Source: Cryobacterium frigoriphilum
GTDB taxonomy: Bacteria > Actinomycetota > Actinomycetes > Actinomycetales > Microbacteriaceae
Length of the DNA: 44,637 nucleotides
Assembly: GCF_004403305.1 (NCBI RefSeq)
Contig: NZ_SOHE01000051.1
Coordinates: 1-44,637, forward strand
Direction of reading: 5' to 3'
Part shown: piece after piece, positions 43,337 through 44,637 of the stretch
How the letters are laid out: each line of letters starts with the position of its first letter
Position numbering within the stretch: the first letter of the stretch is position 1
Notes under the pieces: model-generated
Seen by the model: the letters and a program-made list of their open reading frames with translations, nothing else
Told to the model about the DNA's origin: nothing
Databases searched by the model: none
Made by a program: the position numbers and the translations under genes

Positions 43337-44317
43337 ATGACCCAGACATCCGCAGAATCGACAGCGCTCATGGCCATTACCCGCGCTCACGGCCTCATCG
43401 TGCGCTCCGACGCGATGGCCTTCGGCCTTGAGCAGGAGCTGCGGCGCGAGTTCGAGCGGGGCCGCATTGTTCGTCTGCGACATGGCGTCTACCTGAGCAC
43501 CACGCTCTGGTCCGCGCTCGACCAGAACGAGCGCTATCTCTGCCGCATTCGAGCCTATGCGGCGATCAGCCCCGAGCCGCCGCTGTTCTCGCACTATTCA
43601 GCCGCCGCAATCTGGGGTTTGCCGCGGCCCACGAGCTGGCCGACGGATGTGCACATCACCGTGCCCGAGGCATCTGGCGGCCGGTCACGGCACGGCGTGG
43701 TGCGGCATACCGGGGAGACCGAGCCGGTCTGGGTCGAACGGGGAGGGCTCCGCGTCACGACGGTCACGGACACGGCGGTGCAGTTGGCGCGGGTGCTTGC
43801 CTTCCCCGAAGCCGTGGCCATGCTCGATCGGGCCATTCATATTCCGCGGCGCGGTGTGAGCCTGGCCACCCGCGACGAACTGGAAACCTCGCTCGAAGCG
43901 CTCCGCACCCCCGCCCGGCTGAAGGGACGTGACGCGGCGCTACGGGCGGGCGCCTTCGCCACCACGCAGTCAGGCTCGGGCGGCGAATCGACCAGTCGCT
44001 CGAACATCTTTCTGCTCGGCTTTGTGGTCCCCGAGCTGCAGGTGCGCTTCGACGACGCGCTCGGCTTCATCGCCTTCGTCGACTTCTTCTGGCGCATGAT
44101 CAACAAGGTCGGCGAGTTCGACGGTCTCGGCAAATACGTCACAGAGGAGTACACCCGCGGCCGCACTACAGCACAGGTCGTCATGGAGGAGAAGGCCCGT
44201 GAAGATCGCGTGCGCGCGCTCGGCCCGACATTCGCGCGGTGGGACTGGCCGATCGCCCGTGATCTCACCGTTTTCGGCCGATTCCTGACCGGTCATGGCA
44301 TTCCCCGCGCGCGGTGA
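43337..44317 (+). CDS. AbiEi-like / DUF559-type protein (orphan)
   Basis: A 326-residue protein of the family often labelled type IV toxin-antitoxin AbiEi antitoxin domain. The N-terminal winged-helix part contains LRREFERGRIVRLRHGVYL, then FSHYSAAAIWGLP and DVHITVPE. The C-terminal domain resembles the Vsr/DUF559 endonuclease fold: GESTSRSNIFLLGF, then FVDFFW and NKVGEFDGLGKY, which fit an E...D...ExK-type catalytic layout. No AbiEii-like nucleotidyltransferase toxin gene is beside it in the window. ATG 43337; no clear Shine-Dalgarno. Such orphan copies are numerous in Microbacteriaceae and their role is unknown. Confidence 0.82.
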   Translation: MTQTSAESTALMAITRAHGLIVRSDAMAFGLEQELRREFERGRIVRLRHGVYLSTTLWSALDQNERYLCRIRAYAAISPEPPLFSHYSAAAIWGLPRPTSWPTDVHITVPEASGGRSRHGVVRHTGETEPVWVERGGLRVTTVTDTAVQLARVLAFPEAVAMLDRAIHIPRRGVSLATRDELETSLEALRTPARLKGRDAALRAGAFATTQSGSGGESTSRSNIFLLGFVVPELQVRFDDALGFIAFVDFFWRMINKVGEFDGLGKYVTEEYTRGRTTAQVVMEEKAREDRVRALGPTFARWDWPIARDLTVFGRFLTGHGIPRAR

Positions 44318-44637
44318 GAGCCCCCGGAGTCCCGGCCAGGTCGGCCGTGCGGCGGCACCATCATGGCCGCGCCCGAAACGGGTAGCCGCTACGGCCGTTA
44401 CCGTAGCGCTCACCCGTATCGGGCGCACCCACATCTGCCCGGGGCCGGGTCAGCCGGGCAACTCGCACGGCCGCGCCCGAAACGGGTAGCCGCTACGGCC
44501 GTTACCGTAGCGCTCACCCGTATCGGGCGCACCCACATCTGCCCGGGACCGGGTCAGCCGGGCAACGCGCACGGCCGCGCGGGCGCCGTCGGCAGCGGAT
44601 GCCACGGGCCCGGCCACCGCGGGCGGACCCCGCACCG
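44318..44637. other. terminal intergenic region
   Basis: I see no gene between the AbiEi-like stop codon and the right edge of the window. The main content is the 104-bp direct repeat listed next. The last 60 bases are unique GC-rich sequence with one CGGATGC word. Confidence 0.5.
44365..44578. repeat. 104-bp direct repeat, two copies, each with a palindrome
   Basis: Units start at 44365 and 44469; a third start (GGCCGCGC) follows at 44573 and then diverges. The two copies differ at only about two positions. Each contains the imperfect palindrome CCCGAAACGGGTAGCCGC ... CACCCGTATCGGG, a relative of the 52-bp palindrome at 43189-43240, followed by CATCTGCCCGGG and GCCGGGCAAC. Confidence 0.88.

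Noticed and set aside
43337..44317. Complete AbiE toxin-antitoxin system
   Set aside because: No AbiEii-like nucleotidyltransferase gene is adjacent within the window; the protein looks like an orphan AbiEi/DUF559 fusion.

Overview
The window is a GC-rich (about two thirds G+C) chromosomal segment of an actinobacterium, most likely family Microbacteriaceae. That placement is inferred from the protein flavour, the linked order sucC-sucD-DUF6350-purN-purH, the many genes with a TANNNT box a few bases upstream of the start codon instead of a Shine-Dalgarno site (leaderless style), and families typical of the group (DUF3817, DUF3054, DUF1761, orphan AbiEi-like proteins). I see no rRNA, tRNA, CRISPR array, phage gene or recognisable transposase.

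Layout. 1-2604: the start of a leftward gene (possibly DUF222/HNH type), a gene-poor stretch, a DUF1761 membrane protein and the NADP isocitrate dehydrogenase gene icd. 2772-3593: a GNAT acetyltransferase and an alkyltransferase-like DNA-damage protein. 3731-7374: a heterodimeric ABC exporter. 7375-8184: no gene, but three nearly perfect copies of a 194-bp repeat. 8185-10581: a Leu/Val-type amino-acid dehydrogenase and a MscS channel. 10690-13393: three overlapping rightward genes that I cannot assign. 13464-19977: purH, purN, DUF6350, sucD and sucC, all leftward. 20176-24556: VIT-family protein, DUF3054 protein and a very large membrane protein with a hydrolase-like nucleophile elbow. 24589-26079: an F420/NADP-type reductase, its divergent MarR regulator and a 70-residue acidic protein. 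26208-29100: ApbE, an FMN-binding protein and a ferric-reductase-like flavocytochrome. 29243-34536: a FUSC-like membrane protein, pcrA, a glycerophosphodiesterase and a STM3941-like membrane protein. 34733-37688: a Bax-inhibitor-1 protein, a pyruvate-kinase-like protein with an N-terminal extension and a 55-residue membrane peptide. 38067-43062: guaA, DUF3817, SURF1-like and a KhtU/KhtT-like K+/H+ antiporter, all leftward. 43337-44317: an AbiEi/DUF559-like protein flanked by copies of one palindromic element.

How the genes connect. icd and sucCD are both TCA-cycle genes, and both carry the same inverted repeat (core CTYGACATCRAG) 66-91 bases upstream of their start codons, which suggests one shared regulator. 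purN and purH are translationally coupled steps of IMP synthesis, and guaA carries purines on to GMP. ApbE, the FMN-binding protein and the flavocytochrome form one translationally coupled flavinylation and electron-transfer module. The reductase and the MarR gene share a 92-bp divergent control region with two identical operator-like repeats.

The most unusual content is threefold: the unassigned three-gene module at 10690-13393; the intergenic spaces, several of which hold their own family of long palindromes or tandem repeats; and a set of junctions where the stop codon of the upstream gene appears to form part of the -10 box of the next, leaderless, gene.
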